Positions 10,060-21,309 of a stretch of 64,000 bases of DNA are shown piece after piece. Source of the DNA: Agapetus fuscipes. Taxonomy: Eukaryota; Arthropoda; Insecta; Trichoptera; Glossosomatidae. The stretch covers positions 8,464,251 through 8,528,250 of the forward strand of contig OX637351.1 in assembly GCA_951799405.1 (NCBI GenBank). Reading direction: 5' to 3'. The notes under the pieces were generated by a model that made no database searches, was not told the origin of the DNA, and saw only the letters and a list, made by a program, of their open reading frames with translations. The position numbers were made by a program, and so were the translations under genes. How positions within the stretch are numbered: the stretch's first letter is position 1; each line of letters opens with the position of its first letter.

Positions 10060-11230
10060 CACAGTACGTAGCGTTTTGATGTACTAATGTATAACTGTAT
10101 GTCCTGCCTCACGCGGAACCCCAAATAGAATTTTTAGAAATGAAGAAAAAATGGATCTCTTGAACATTTCATGTTTTGTTAGTTAGCATGTTCGTCATCT
10201 ACTATACTACTTTTTTTATTAATTATACAAAATAACTATAATATAGACTGTAAGCAAAAAAAAAACTAAGAATCTGTGACAATCGGTGTTTTTTGAACCC
10301 AAATTTTGTTATATCCGCGTGTAGATGTTAAATATATGTTTAAATAAATAAAAACACATGTAGAATAGACCTTAAAAAAATTAAAAAAAGAAAATAAAGA
10401 AATGTATAAATAATATATAATTAAAAAATATAATAACCCTCCTTTTAAAATGTTACACCCACCTTAATGATATTCTAAAATAACAATACCTTACCTATAA
10501 AAGTAGTTGTATTTTTTTGAATAGTTAAATAATAATAATGATAGGGGTGTTTTCAAAAGTCTAAGTGGTTGGAATGCTACATTTGGGTGTTTTTAATTTT
10601 AACATATTTAATTAATCTTTTCAAAACTAATTGTTTGCTATTAAATTTAAAATATAATATTTAACTAACATGACTTTGAATTTGAAACTATTTAAAAATG
10701 ATTTAGTTCATAATTTCGGTGTACATTTTAATGATTGAAACCCCCAAAATTTTAATAAAAATATTTCATTAATTTTAATTGTCCAATACGTCCCTGTTTT
10801 ACAGGGCCGAATCGAAACATTTAAATGTTAAATTAATTACTTTTTCGGAAAATTATGCTCATCTTTACAATTTCACAATTTTTAATGCTCATATAGTAAA
10901 CTGAAAAATATTTGTAATACTTAAGTACAACTTTTTATATTTTATTAAATAAATACATAAGTAGATACAAAATTATTCATCCATGCATTTACACATACAT
11001 AATTTCAGATAAAAAAAACACTATATCGTAAAGATTTTATAATCCATTTAGCATTTTTAATTTTACAATGAATTAGTACAATCTCATTTTATTTTGTAAT
11101 CAGTATATTTTTCCCCCATTTTTTATAAAAATATTATAGTCTCATAAGATAAATTTCAATTGTTTCTATCTCTTTTGCACTTATCCATTTAAAATGTTGT
11201 CAGTTGAGATAGTAATATTGCAATAAAACA
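10060..11230. other. AT-rich stretch, nothing recognised
   Basis: Long A/T tracts with no open frame of protein-like composition and no repeat family shared with the rest of the window. Confidence 0.5.
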
Positions 11231-11234
11231 GAGC

Positions 11235-11310
11235 CGGTTCAATCCCCGTCTTGCTCTTTTGACTAAAACTTTGAGGCTGAATTAACAGATGCCATTATTT
11301 AATTTTTTTT
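11235..11310 (+). mobile_element. SINE-D remnant
   Basis: Retains GGTTCAATCCCCG (B box) followed by TTTGACTAAAACTTTGA, matching the SINE-D copy at 38908. Confidence 0.5.
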
Positions 11311-11584
11311 TATTTTTTTTTAAATGGTGAATTTCATTTAAAATATTTATATTTTAAATAGTTCTGACCTGACTTCATTTTGATCTGTAAAAGCACATAA
11401 GCAATGCTGAACCATTCACTAATAAAAAAAGGCTCTGAAGAAGTTACTCACAGATTTGTAATGTAATGTAAGCCTTTACGGACAAAACGATGGACAACAT
11501 GCAAAAATAATATTCAATTTAAAAAGAAATACCTAATTTTTTTAATGTAACTTTTATAATATTAATCAAATTAACAAAGTTCCA

Positions 11585-11655
11585 ATTCACTTTTTACAAT
11601 TTTATTTCTGTCCAACACTTTCGCCTACAAGGCATCATCAGGACAATGACAATTT
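11585..11655 (-). mobile_element. Penelope-like half hairpin
   Basis: One arm of the hairpin seen complete at 17008-17164, with CCAACACTTTCGCCTACAAG. The core is annotated separately. Nothing else is recognised from 11655 to about 12000. Confidence 0.55.
11619..11641 (-). ncRNA. Hammerhead-ribozyme-like core
   Basis: The minus strand reads CTGATGA, T, stem GCC/GGC around TTGTA, then GAAA. Confidence 0.5.
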
Positions 11656-12019
11656 TTATTATTACTAATTTATAATCATTTTTTTAAAAACATGTTTCAA
11701 ATTTTTATTATCATTGGTGTGTAAAATTATTTTCAAAATTACTAAAACGATGACAATGTTCGTTTCAGAGCAGAATATATCTAAAACAGGTTTGTGAATT
11801 CATAATGCATATTTTTTTAATTACAGTAAGTAAGTTTATTTTGTTTTTTTAATAACAGATGGAATGCTACTTAAATAATAAAAACAAAAACAATAAACTG
11901 ATATTTTATATTTTTCATTTTTATTACATTTCTTATACAAAAGTGGTTTATGTAAAAATATGCTTTATTCAGCCATGAAATCAGACTTCATTTTTAAAAT
12001 ATTACTCCAAGTGCAAAAC

Positions 12020-12090
12020 ATGGCATCCCCCATGTGCTTGCTTGGCTTATCTACCATTCGATTAAAAGATGAACTTCAGATAGAATTATA
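12020..12090 (+). repeat. Family I repeat fragment
   Basis: Shares TTGGCTTATCTACCATT with copies at 27370 and 29725. Confidence 0.5.
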
Positions 12091-12094
12091 TTTT

Positions 12095-12190
12095 TTAGGG
12101 TTTGGTGGTTCACACAGTGAAAGTCCATTGTATTTATTTTAAAAAATAACTCAGTTTTAATTCACTTACAATTTTATTTTTATTTTTTTC
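12095..12190 (+). mobile_element. Penelope-like terminal fragment
   Basis: Contains AGGGTTTGGTGGTTCACACA and GTGAAAGTCCATTGTAT. The same sequence follows the hairpins at 17 and 24.5 kb on the opposite strand. A composite SINE truncates it. Confidence 0.55.
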
Positions 12191-12191
12191 A

Positions 12192-12455
12192 CCAAAGGTC
12201 CATCCAGCCTTACAGCAACTGGGTCTTGCTTGAGAATTGGCGCTTTGTAGCGACGACGTTCAAGCTCGTAAAAAGGTCGATAGCTCAATTGGTAGAATGC
12301 TTGCATTCAATGCCGAGAGCAAGGGTTCGATCTCAAAGGTTTACTCAGCCTTCACAAGAAATGAGAACCAGCCCTCCCGGGAGCTGGGAGACCCCCACTT
12401 CAACTGAAAGTGGTTGGTGTGAGGCCGGCCCCCTTACATGCAAAAATAAATAGGT
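12192..12455 (+). mobile_element. Composite SINE-BA, 5' truncated
   Basis: The SINE-B body runs into the SINE-A head at the conserved junction (about 12271-12282, CAAGCTCGTAAAAAGGTCGA). The SINE-A part then ends at AATAAATAGGTCCCG. Confidence 0.85.
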
Positions 12456-12580
12456 CCCGAGTGTGAAAACGCATGTAATGTGAATCTCCAATGTAACATA
12501 TCTTTGCAACGTAGATTAGATTAGAATATGGACCCTGCAACTCTTGTCATCCTTTTCTAAAACAGGGGTGCATTGATACA
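12456..12580. repeat. Two family C fragments, head to head
   Basis: A plus-strand 3' end (ATGTGAATCTCCAATGTAAC to GATTAGATTAG) abuts a minus-strand piece (ACCCTGCAACTCTTG). Confidence 0.65.
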
Positions 12581-12589
12581 ATACAAGGA

Positions 12590-13160
12590 TGTACTTTTTC
12601 AACTGTATTTAAAAATAAAATGAAAGCATATTTTTACATACCTACTATATTTTTTCTAAGTCAGTATTTTTTTAAAATTTTACTTTAATTATTTACTATT
12701 TAAATGATACAAGCTGCAGTCAAATCTCGTTAACACTGAGTCCTACAATTTTTTTATTGTAAACTTTAATTTTTAAGTATTTCTATATCCATTTATATTA
12801 TATATTTATTGTTTATATTGTGTAGAATTTTCTTATTATTATTATTATAAATAATATTTTTTTTAAATTAGAAGAAAAAAAAACATTTGAGGTTTTAGGG
12901 AAACACAATTTTTTTTAAAAATGTTTTTGCATTTTATGCTGAATTTTACTCCCAAATTTGTTTTACAGATGAAATGAATAAATTGCTTAGGCATTATTTT
13001 CTTACAAGCATTTTTAAAGTTTAAATAAAAATAAAAATAAATCAACATAAGCTTTCCTTTTAACCATATAAAAATCATCAGAAAAAAATTATCCATTTTG
13101 AATACTTTACTTTTTTATTTTTGTATTCTGCAGTTCAAGTCAAACAATTGTATAACATAA
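12590..13160. other. AT-rich stretch, nothing recognised
   Basis: Homopolymer-rich sequence without coding or repeat signals. Confidence 0.5.
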
Positions 13161-13167
13161 ATTGTTT

Positions 13168-13246
13168 ACCGCTCATAGTCTAGTGGTTAACGCTACGGAC
13201 TCATAATCGAAAGGTGGTGGGTTCAATTCTCAGCGAAGAACAAAAG
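13168..13246 (+). mobile_element. SINE-B head
   Basis: A box TAGTCTAGTGG and B box GGTTCAATTCTC, cut off at GAAGAACAAAA by a reversed composite SINE. Confidence 0.75.
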
Positions 13247-13530
13247 TGGGGGCTTCCCAGCTCCCGGGGGGGGCCTGGTTCTCATTTCTTGTACACCTTG
13301 AGATCGAACCCTTGCTCTCGGCATGGAATGCAAGCATTCTACCAATTTTATTAATTTTTACGAGCTTGGTCGTCGTCGCTACATAGCGCCAATTCTCAAG
13401 CTAGACCCAGTTGCTGTAAGGCTGGATGGACCTTTTGATGACCGTTTTTTGGTAAACGTTTTATGATTTTGTTCACCCCAGCGAAGAGCAAATTTGAAAA
13501 ATATAAATGGTATATTTTTTGTGCTTCAAA
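13247..13530 (-). mobile_element. Composite SINE-BA, reversed and damaged
   Basis: Reads from the SINE-A body (GGGGGCTTCCCAGCTCCC) through a partly deleted SINE-A head and the junction TTTTTACGAGCTTGGTCG into the SINE-B body. Confidence 0.8.
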
Positions 13531-13799
13531 AAAAAATGAATTTTCAGTGTTAATTCACAAACCGTTAAAAATATATCAAGTTTATAGTTTTTTTTAAGTT
13601 TTCGGATACAATGTAGTATATTTATTCATTTCGTCTTTGCGTAAGTGTATATGGAATGATATATATGTGCTTGTGTCATCGTTTACGCTATGCCACATAA
13701 AGTCTTGACGCTTTTAACGCTTTTTTAAACAACATGTCACACACCTGTCCCCCAATACACCCATAAACCATTATATTTAAACCATCCTTCTATCTATAA

Positions 13800-14008
13800 T
13801 CCAAGTCGCAAAGATTTATCAACATTTTATATTCATATTTAATGCATGCCCATAAGCAGACACATGTAAGTTCACGCTTGCACGTGTGTGCTTTCAAAAT
13901 AAAATAAAAACGAATCTGATGTCAATGAATATAAGCCCTGACGCTTTTACCGCCATTTCCTGAAAAAAGGGGTGGCGTTGGAAAAGTGAAACATTTTTTG
14001 CTGTATGG
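13800..14008 (-). repeat. Family C repeat
   Basis: Diverged copy with ATAAGCAGACACATGTAAG and a late GTGAAACATTTTTTGC. Confidence 0.75.
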
Positions 14009-14014
14009 TTGGTC

Positions 14015-14379
14015 GGGTTGGTTGGGTTTTCCCAGCTCCTGGGGGGGCTGGTTCTTATTTCTTGTGAAGGCTGAGTAAACCTTGAGATTGAACCCTTGCT
14101 CTCGGCATGGAACGCAAGTATTCTACCAATTGAGCTATCGACCTTGTTATGAGCTTGGTCGTCGTCGCTGCAAAGCGCCAATTCTCAAGCAAGACCCACT
14201 TGCTGTAAGGCTGGATGGACCTTTGGTGACCGGTCATTGGTAAAGGTGTATGAATTTTTCAACCCGGCGAAGAGCAAATTTGAAAATATAAATGGTATAT
14301 TTATTGTGCTCCGCCGGGATTCGAACCCACAACCTTCCCATTCAGAGTCCGAAGTGTTACCACTGAACTACGGACCGGT
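14015..14379 (-). mobile_element. Composite SINE-BA with both heads
   Basis: SINE-A body, SINE-A head (GAGCTATCGACC), junction TTATGAGCTTGGTCGTCG, SINE-B body and a complete SINE-B head ending ACTACGGACCGGTC, all on the minus strand. Confidence 0.9.
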
Positions 14380-14617
14380 CATGCTGCATTGATGTATTTT
14401 ATTTTGATTGATCACAAAATATATTAAAAATGAAACATTTACCAGAGGCACTGTATTAATTTCAATACATATTTGGAGTTTAAACAAAATGTTTTATACG
14501 AAGGGTGTTGAATTTTAATCCATTCATGTCTTTTTATCTTTAATGTATTTGTTTTTCCAACACCAAGTATACTTTTTATTTTATTTTTTTGAATGACTAG
14601 ATGTATAACTTTCTTGG

Positions 14618-14838
14618 ACCGGTCCGTAGTCCAGTGGCAACACCTCGGACTCGTAAATGGAAGGTTGTGGTTTTTTAATCCCAGCGGAGCACAAAAATAT
14701 ACCATTTACATTTGAAAAATTCATAAACCTTTACCAAACCTTTCTACAGCGACAACCAAGCTCGCAAAGGGCTCTTGAGGTGTGATACACAAAACAGCGC
14801 TCACCAAATAAATCAGCCTATAATATTATTATTATTAT
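14618..14838 (+). mobile_element. SINE-B with internal deletion
   Basis: Head CCGTAGTCCAGTGGCAAC is intact, the B box is degraded, and about 60 bases of body are missing after CCTTTACCAAACC. Normal 3' end with (ATT)n. Confidence 0.8.
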
Positions 14839-14867
14839 ACTGAAACCCTAAAAAGTTTATTTTTTAA

Positions 14868-15018
14868 ATGTATGTCCACAAGCAGACACAGGTAAGTTCT
14901 CGCTTACACATTCCTCATGTGTACTGACAAAATAAAAACCCAAATCTCAATAGACCATAAACCTTGCAATTATTACCACGCTTCTCTGAAACAGGGGTGG
15001 CATTGGCAAAGTGGACCA
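14868..15018 (-). repeat. Family C repeat, partial
   Basis: Covers CCACAAGCAGACACAGG to GGTGGCATTGGCAAAGTG. Confidence 0.7.
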
Positions 15019-15060
15019 ATTTAAAAATTGTTAATTTTTTATTCAAGATTTTTAATCTGG

Positions 15061-15613
15061 TCCGGTCAATACGTAGAGTGCTTGCATTTCATGCCGAGAG
15101 CTCGGGTTCAAATCTCTCCGAGGGTGTCAGAAATGATTTCCCGTTTCGGGGTTTATCTCAATCCCAAAATCAAAACACTGGCAAGGTTTACTCAACATTG
15201 ACAAGAAATGAGTACCAGCCATATCGAAAGCTGGGAAACCCTCACTTCAACTAAAGTGTAAAAAAAGGTTGATAGCTTAATTGGTAGAATACTTGTATTC
15301 CATGCCGAGAGCAAGGGTTCGATCTCAAGGCTTACTCAGCCTTCACAAGAAATGAGAACCAGCCCTCCCAGGAGCTGGGAAACCCCCACTTCAACTGAAA
15401 GTGGTTGGTGTGAGGCCGGCCCCCTAACCCGTAAAAATAAGTAGGTCCCGAATCACCACATGCGACCCCTTCGGGGTTAACGCATGCAAGAAGTTACACT
15501 ATATGTGTAGCTTAGTTGCATACGTTTAGCGTAAGGACCTGTAAAAATAATTAGATTCCGCCCGCTACAAGAAGCGGCAAAAAGTTACACTTTTTGTGTA
15601 GCTTAGGAGCGTT
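15061..15613 (+). mobile_element. Tandem SINE-A array (two heads and an extra tail)
   Basis: A SINE-A (15061-15255) without its 3' third is followed directly by a second SINE-A (15256-15525, head GATAGCTTAATTGGTAG) and by a further tail copy (15535-15613) ending TTTTTGTGTAGCTTAGGAGC. Confidence 0.8.
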
Positions 15614-15619
15614 TCAATA

Positions 15620-16400
15620 CAATTTTTACCTCATGTTATTTATGTACTTTTGCATATATGGAGAGCCCGTCCTTTCCCGATCCATTTTTTTTATTAATCC
15701 ACACAAAAAACATATTCATCACCATATATTATTATAAACTTAACGCATTTTGTAAATTACATTGCATTGTATATTTGTACTTGTCAATTATTGTAATCGT
15801 TAACCAAATTTTATTTTTCCAATTACAAAAAAAAATGTAGGCTAAGTCTTAACGAGATGAGAGCATGCTGTCACAATTCTGTACCCCACACCTTTTCAAA
15901 ATGAATGTCCTGTCGTTTCTAAAACCCACCAATTTAATTTTTTTTTTTTCATCTAACAAAAAAATAACAATGTAATTACTGTGCACAATCAAAAAAACCC
16001 TCAATGATGTGGTGTCACTCATAATAGATACAAAAAAGGATTCCCAATTATCAGGGATTTTTTGTAGTTTACAACACTGTGAAACGTTTGCAGTTGGCAG
16101 TAATGCTAAATGCAGTACGTAATCACTTTACTGCGTACATTATTTTGTATTACGACTCTCTGTCTTGCCTCTAGTCTGAACAAGTGATATCACATTTTTC
16201 CCCTTACATTTAAATGTGCTGAGTTCATATTTATTTATTGTTGTTTTAAAGCATTGACATATAATATAGGGGATTAAAAACTGCCATACAGCAAAGAAGT
16301 ATTGTTTGGTTCATAATTGCCAGCCTGTCCTGTCAAATACAGTTTTGTCAAAGACAGTAAAGAACTGTTTTTGTGAGATTTTTTTTTGATAATACTGGCA
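15620..16400. repeat. Mostly unassigned; contains family H repeat (about 15990-16200)
   Basis: Family H is defined by AATTATCAGGGATTTTTTG, ACACTGTGAAACGTTTGC and TATTACGACTCTCTG. It recurs around 19170-19290 plus 19737-19800, where it is split by the 5S-SINE insertion. The rest shows nothing recognisable. Confidence 0.6.
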
Positions 16401-16540
16401 AAACTTTAATTTTCACCAAAAATGAGAACCTGCTCCCTCGAGAACAATGAAATTTGACACTGGAGTCGGAACATACCAAATTTTCCTCACAAGTTGACGT
16501 AATATACGTAAAATGATTCATAAAAGGATCATTATTAGTC

Positions 16541-16800
16541 CGCAGTCGATAGCTCAGTTGGTAGAATGCTTGCACTCCATGCCGAGAGCAAGGACTCGAT
16601 CCCAAAGTGTACTCAGCCTTCACAAGAAATGAGAACCAACCCCCCCCCCCCGGGAGCTGGCAAACTCCCACTTCAACTGAAAAGGGTTGGTGTGAGGCCG
16701 GCCCCCTTACAAGTAAAAATAAATAGGTCCCAAATCGCCACATGCGACCCCTTCAGGGATAACACAGCTAAGAATTTACACTACATGTGTAGCTTCGATG
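16541..16800 (+). mobile_element. SINE-A, nearly complete
   Basis: Head GATAGCTCAGTTGGTAG, damaged B box GACTCGATCCC, an expanded C tract in the body and 3' end ACATGTGTAGCTT. Confidence 0.85.
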
Positions 16801-17007
16801 CATTGTTTTTATGCAATGTGTCATCTGATGTCACTGTCCATATATTTACAAAGCTGTAAAATAAAATCAAACTTGATTATCTGGAATCCATTTTTTTGTT
16901 TACTAAGGTTGACAACCTGATGTCACCCAACGGAGGGATATTTGAAATTAAAATTTAGTTTCCTATATAGAAAGCGAGAAATCTATAAAAATAAATAAAA
17001 ATATTAA

Positions 17008-17164
17008 TTAAATAAACAAAATTTTAATGCACTTTTATATTTTTTTTATTTTTGTCTAGCACTTTCGCCTACAAGGCATCATCAGGACAATGACAACCTT
17101 GTAGGCGAAAGTGCTAGACAAAAATAAAAAAATAAAAAAATGAATTAAAACTTTGTTTATTTAA
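17008..17164. mobile_element. Penelope-like fold-back
   Basis: Two inverted arms of about 68 bases (17008-17075, 17096-17164) meet at CATCATCAGGACAATGACAA. They are followed by GACTTTCACTGTGTAAACC near 17185, the terminal motif shared with the copies at 12.1 and 24.6 kb. Confidence 0.7.
17063..17085 (-). ncRNA. Hammerhead-ribozyme-like core
   Basis: CTGATGA, T, GCC-TTGTA-GGC, GAAA on the minus strand, inside the fold-back. Confidence 0.5.
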
Positions 17165-17219
17165 ATAATATACAATTGACTTTCACTGTGTAAACCACCA
17201 AACCCTTAAAAATAATAAA

Positions 17220-17775
17220 TAAAAATATTTATTGCCATTTTTTGCATGTAATATAGAACAACAAAAAATATTGTTTTACTTCTACACTGTTAGATTCTGA
17301 TTGGTTTGAATCTTTGCTAGATTGATGTACATATTATAATAGGTTTGAGTCCATGCTAGACAAAAAGGTTTGAATCTAAGCTAAGTTAACTTCTGAATAA
17401 AAACAGTGTATTTTTTATTTTTATGAAATTTCTTTTAATCTACTGCAATGGAGTCCACAAATGGAAAAAAATATTCATCAATTGGCCAGGCTACTATTGA
17501 GGAAGTCCTGTTGAAAATATATTAGGAAGTAAGACCATAGATTTTTAAAAAAAGACTTTTCAAAAAAGAGAAATATTTTTAAAACAAAAGTTCCAATAGA
17601 TTTTTTATTGAATGAAGAAATTTCTATGGGTTTGAGTCTTTGCTAAATTCACTTAACATGGAGTTGGCAAATTCAATTTTTTTCTTGCGGCTGAATGACA
17701 CCACAGCTTGCCATCTATAATAAATGATATTTGGATTCCAGATAATCAGGGAGTTTTTATTTTATTTTACATCAT
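17220..17775. other. Unassigned intergenic stretch
   Basis: No family or coding signal, except TTTGGATTCCAGATAATCAGGG at 17733-17754, which resembles the start of family H. Confidence 0.4.
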
Positions 17776-17777
17776 TG

Positions 17778-17948
17778 GTTCACTTTGCCAATGTCACCCC
17801 TGTTTTAGGGAAGGACTGAATTTGGGTTTTTATGTTGTAGGTTCACATGCGGCATGTGCAAGCGCAAACGTTTACGTGTCTGCTTGTGAGAATGCATGTA
17901 ATGTGAATCCCCAATGTTACATACCTTTGCAATTTAGATTAGATTAGA
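17778..17948 (+). repeat. Family C repeat, 5' truncated
   Basis: Starts at GGTTCACTTTGCCAATG and ends TTTAGATTAGATTAG. Confidence 0.75.
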
Positions 17949-17970
17949 GTGAAATATATGCACAGTAACG

Positions 17971-18396
17971 TGGGGGTTTCCCAGCTCCCGAGGAGGCTGG
18001 TTCTCATTTCTTGTGAAGGCTGAGAATTTTTTTCCAGTAGTTTGGGCTTAAAATAAACACCGAAACGGGAAATCATTTCTGACACCCTCGGTGGGGATCA
18101 AACCCTTGTTCTCAGTATAGAATGCAAGCATTCTACCAACTGAGCTATCGACCGGACATCTTATGAACTTGTTCGTCGCTACAAAGCGTTTTCTCTAACC
18201 AATCAAGCAAGACTCAGTTGCTGTGAGGCTGGATGGACCTTTGGTGACCGGTCATTGGTTAAGGTTTATAAATTTTTCAACCCAGCAAACAGCATATTTG
18301 AAAACAAATATGGTATTTTTTTGTGCTCTGCCGGAATTCAAACCCACAACCTTCCATTCACGAGTCCGAAGTGTTACCACTGGACTACGGACCTGT
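17971..18396 (-). mobile_element. Composite SINE-BA with full SINE-A 5' region
   Basis: Includes the SINE-A 5' region (GAAATCATTTCTGACACCCT) missing from several composites, both tRNA-like heads and the complete SINE-B head. Confidence 0.88.
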
Positions 18397-18399
18397 CGT

Positions 18400-19165
18400 C
18401 AAATTGTTTATTTCTAATTAAAATGTACAGTTGTCATTCTGTCATTCTCTATGGCGAGACCCGACCAAATTACAAACCTTTTTTTGTCATCTTCATTTTT
18501 TTCACACATACTTCATTTTTTCTTGAATGGATTGATTTGTAAAAGGTGTTCTTGTACAAAATAGTGTTTTTTTTTATTTTTTCTTCTCTTTAATGTTTAC
18601 AATAGTCTCTATTAGTTTTGTTCATTCTTGATGCATTTGTGTGTGTGTGTGTTTTGTATTCAACATTCTTTGATACTTCTCACTCTCTTCTCTTGTACCG
18701 ACAAACTTTCTGTGTTCACAGCTACATGGATTGTACTGAACTTGTGTGTCAGTTGAAATTGCCTTAAAAAGTAAGAAAATCAATGGCTATCACTTTGTTT
18801 TTCTTTAAAAAAAAAACTCTTTAAGCTTCAACTACACATATAACTTTACGTTGAACTATTTAAAGTATCTTTTTACAAGATGGAAGCCGTGGTTCCGATT
18901 TTCACGACATTCAGTAAAATCCATGTGGCGCTATATTGGTGTTTTTGTTTTATGAACCTTTTTCACCTACTTATATTGTTATGTGTCAAAATCACAAAAC
19001 AGTTTTCGAGAAAGAAAAAACATATTTTCAATACCGCTTACAGAAGATGTATTTTTTAAAAAATAGCATTTTTGTGCAAAAGTAACTGACTCCTTGCATT
19101 TGTTCCCAAGTGCACTCGACACTATCTAAAAATACCTCGGCCATGTGGCGTCAGCAGTAGTAAAT
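18400..19165. other. Unassigned stretch with a short (GT)n run
   Basis: A GT dinucleotide run sits near 18640-18652. Otherwise nothing recognisable. Confidence 0.45.
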
Positions 19166-19302
19166 ATAGAAATGGATTCATCATAATTGGGGAATCTTTC
19201 TATTTCACAGCATTGTGAAACATATTCATTTGACAGCTATGCTAAATGCAGAACGTAACGCTTTTATTAATTGTTTTTAAATAACATACAGTCTTACACA
19301 AT

Positions 19303-19424
19303 ATTAACGACGTTACCATGTTGAAAGCACTGGTTCCCATAGATCACCGAAGTTAAGCAACATTGGGCGCGGATAGTACTTGGATGGGTTACCGCTCAGG
19401 TACACCGTGTGTCGTTGGCATCTT
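19303..19424 (+). pseudogene. 5S rRNA-like sequence, nearly full length
   Basis: About 121 bases align end to end with animal 5S rRNA. The A-box region AAGTTAAGCAACATTGGGC and the C-box region GTACTTGGATGGGTTACCGC are kept, and the end is GTGTGTCGTTGGCATCTT. The terminal TTAACGAC and GTCGTTGG can pair as the acceptor helix. Changes in the 5' half suggest a decayed copy. It abuts a SINE-B with no spacer. Confidence 0.85.
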
Positions 19425-19737
19425 GGACCGGTCCATAGTCCAGTGGCAACACTTCAGACTCGTAAATGGAAGGTTGTGGTTTTGAATCCCGGCGGAGCAC
19501 AAAAAATATAGGTACCATTTATATTTTGAATGTGCTCTTCGCTGAGTTGAAAAATTCATAAACCTTTACCAAAGACCAATCACAGAAAGGTCCATCCAAC
19601 CTTACAACAACTGGGTCTTGCTTGAGAATTGGCGCTTTCTACAGCGACGCCCAAGCTCGCAGAGGGCTCTTGAGGTGTAATACACACAAAAACAGCGCTC
19701 ACCAAATAAATCATCCTAATATTATAATTATTGTAAT
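19425..19737 (+). mobile_element. SINE-B, full length, fused to the 5S sequence
   Basis: Head CCATAGTCCAGTGGCAAC, complete body and tail CAGCGCTCACCAAATAAATC with (ATT)n. Family H sequence resumes directly after the tail (TGTTACGACTCTCTG). Confidence 0.88.
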
Positions 19738-19799
19738 GTTACGACTCTCTGTTCTGCATCTAACGCAGTCACGTCACATTTTCCCCCCATTGCAATTTG

Positions 19800-20046
19800 C
19801 CAAGTCCATCTATAATCTAAGTTGCAAGGATAAATTACAATATTTAAGGTTTATATTAATGCAAGCAGACACGTTTAAGGTTGCGCTTAAGCATGGCTCT
19901 TGTGAACCTACAATATAAAATCCAATCTCAAATGAACATAAACCCTGCAACTCTTGCCGACCTTCCCTGAAACAGAGGTGACATTGGCAAATTGAACCAT
20001 CTTTTTACAGTACGGGTGGTCAGCCACATACCAACCTATAAGTCAA
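19800..20046 (-). repeat. Family C repeat, full length
   Basis: From ATCTAAGTTGCAAGG to AACCTATAAGTCAAG. Confidence 0.8.
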
Positions 20047-20257
20047 GAAACATAAATAATTAATATGTGAAATTGCATTAAATTCATCAATAAAATAATA
20101 CCTGAAGTGTTTGAAAATGGAACTACCTGTCATTTTCAAAATCAGTGATCCGTAACCAAAGGTCTGCAAGACCCCTTGAGAGGTCCGTCAAAAAGGTCCT
20201 TGCAAGAGGGTCAGCCAAAAATATCATTTCAATTCATTTTTTCAAGAGATTAAAAAC

Positions 20258-20734
20258 GCAACGCAACTAAGCTACACATCTAATGTAACGTCTTGCCTGC
20301 CTGTGGAGATTCGGGACTTTATTTATTTTTACGGGTAAGGGGGCCGGCCACACACCAACCACTTTCAGTTGAAGGGGGGGTTTTCCCAGCTCCCAGGGGG
20401 GCTGGTTCTTATTTCTTGTGAAGGCTGATTAAACCTTGAGATTGAACCCTTGCTCTCGGCATGGAATGCAAGTATTATACCAATTGAGCTATCGATCTTT
20501 TTATGAGCTCAGTCGTCATTGCTGCAAAGCGCCAATTCTCAAGCAAGACCCAGTTGCTGTAAGGTTGGATGGACCTTTGGTGGCCGGTCATTGGTAAAGG
20601 TTTATGAATTTTTCAACCCAGCAAAGAGCAAATTTGAAAATATAGATAGTATCTTTTTTGTGCTCCCCTGGGATTCGAACCCACAACCTTCCATTCAGAG
20701 TCCAAAGTGTTACCACTGAAGTACGGACCGGTTA
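20258..20734 (-). mobile_element. Composite SINE-BA, longest complete copy (477 bp)
   Basis: Starts at the SINE-A 3' end (AACTAAGCTACACATCTAAT), runs through the SINE-A head, the junction CTTTTTATGAGCTCAGTCG and the SINE-B body. It ends with the SINE-B head at TACGGACCGGTT. It serves as the reference copy of the composite. Confidence 0.9.
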
Positions 20735-21036
20735 AACAGTTAATAAAATGCATTTTTCAATTGTGTGTAAGAAAATCTTTTAAAATGAATTCCTTGTAGA
20801 CTAAGTATTGAAAATATGTTTTTTAAAATTAATTTATTTGTTTGAATAGTTTTATTACACATTTTAATAAATTTGGGAGTACAGTGTATAAATATTTTTT
20901 CAATGTTTTTGTGTGCAGTGCCACCTATTGGAAATTCCAAAAAAATCAATTTAAGAAACAAAATAGGAGTGTTTTCTAAAAAAAAATCCATTTCGCTATA
21001 TCTGTAATATTTGTTACAAGGCTAAATTCACTTTTG

Positions 21037-21305
21037 TGATCTATGTTGGTATGAGGCTAACCACCCATAGTTTTGAAATTTATTCAACTTTTCCAATGTC
21101 ACCCTAGTTTCAAAAAATGGTAGTAAATTTTGCAGGACTTATTTTCATGTTAGGTTTGTTATTTAGTAAGTACACATGCAGCATGTGTAAGCGCAAACTA
21201 CATAAAATATCTTGCAACTTAGATTATGGATTCACTCTCTGAAAATAAATTCACAAGCAGGCACATTTAGTTTCACATGAAAAAAGGGATGACATTGGCA
21301 AAAGA
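21037..21305. repeat. Two family C copies, tail to tail
   Basis: A plus-strand diverged copy (21037-21240) meets a shorter minus-strand piece ending GATGACATTGGCAAAAG. Confidence 0.65.
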
Positions 21306-21309
21306 GAAT

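Noticed and set aside
16348..16743. 131-codon minus-strand frame
   Set aside because: It spans a SINE-A copy. Its apparent protein is the translated antisense of the SINE.
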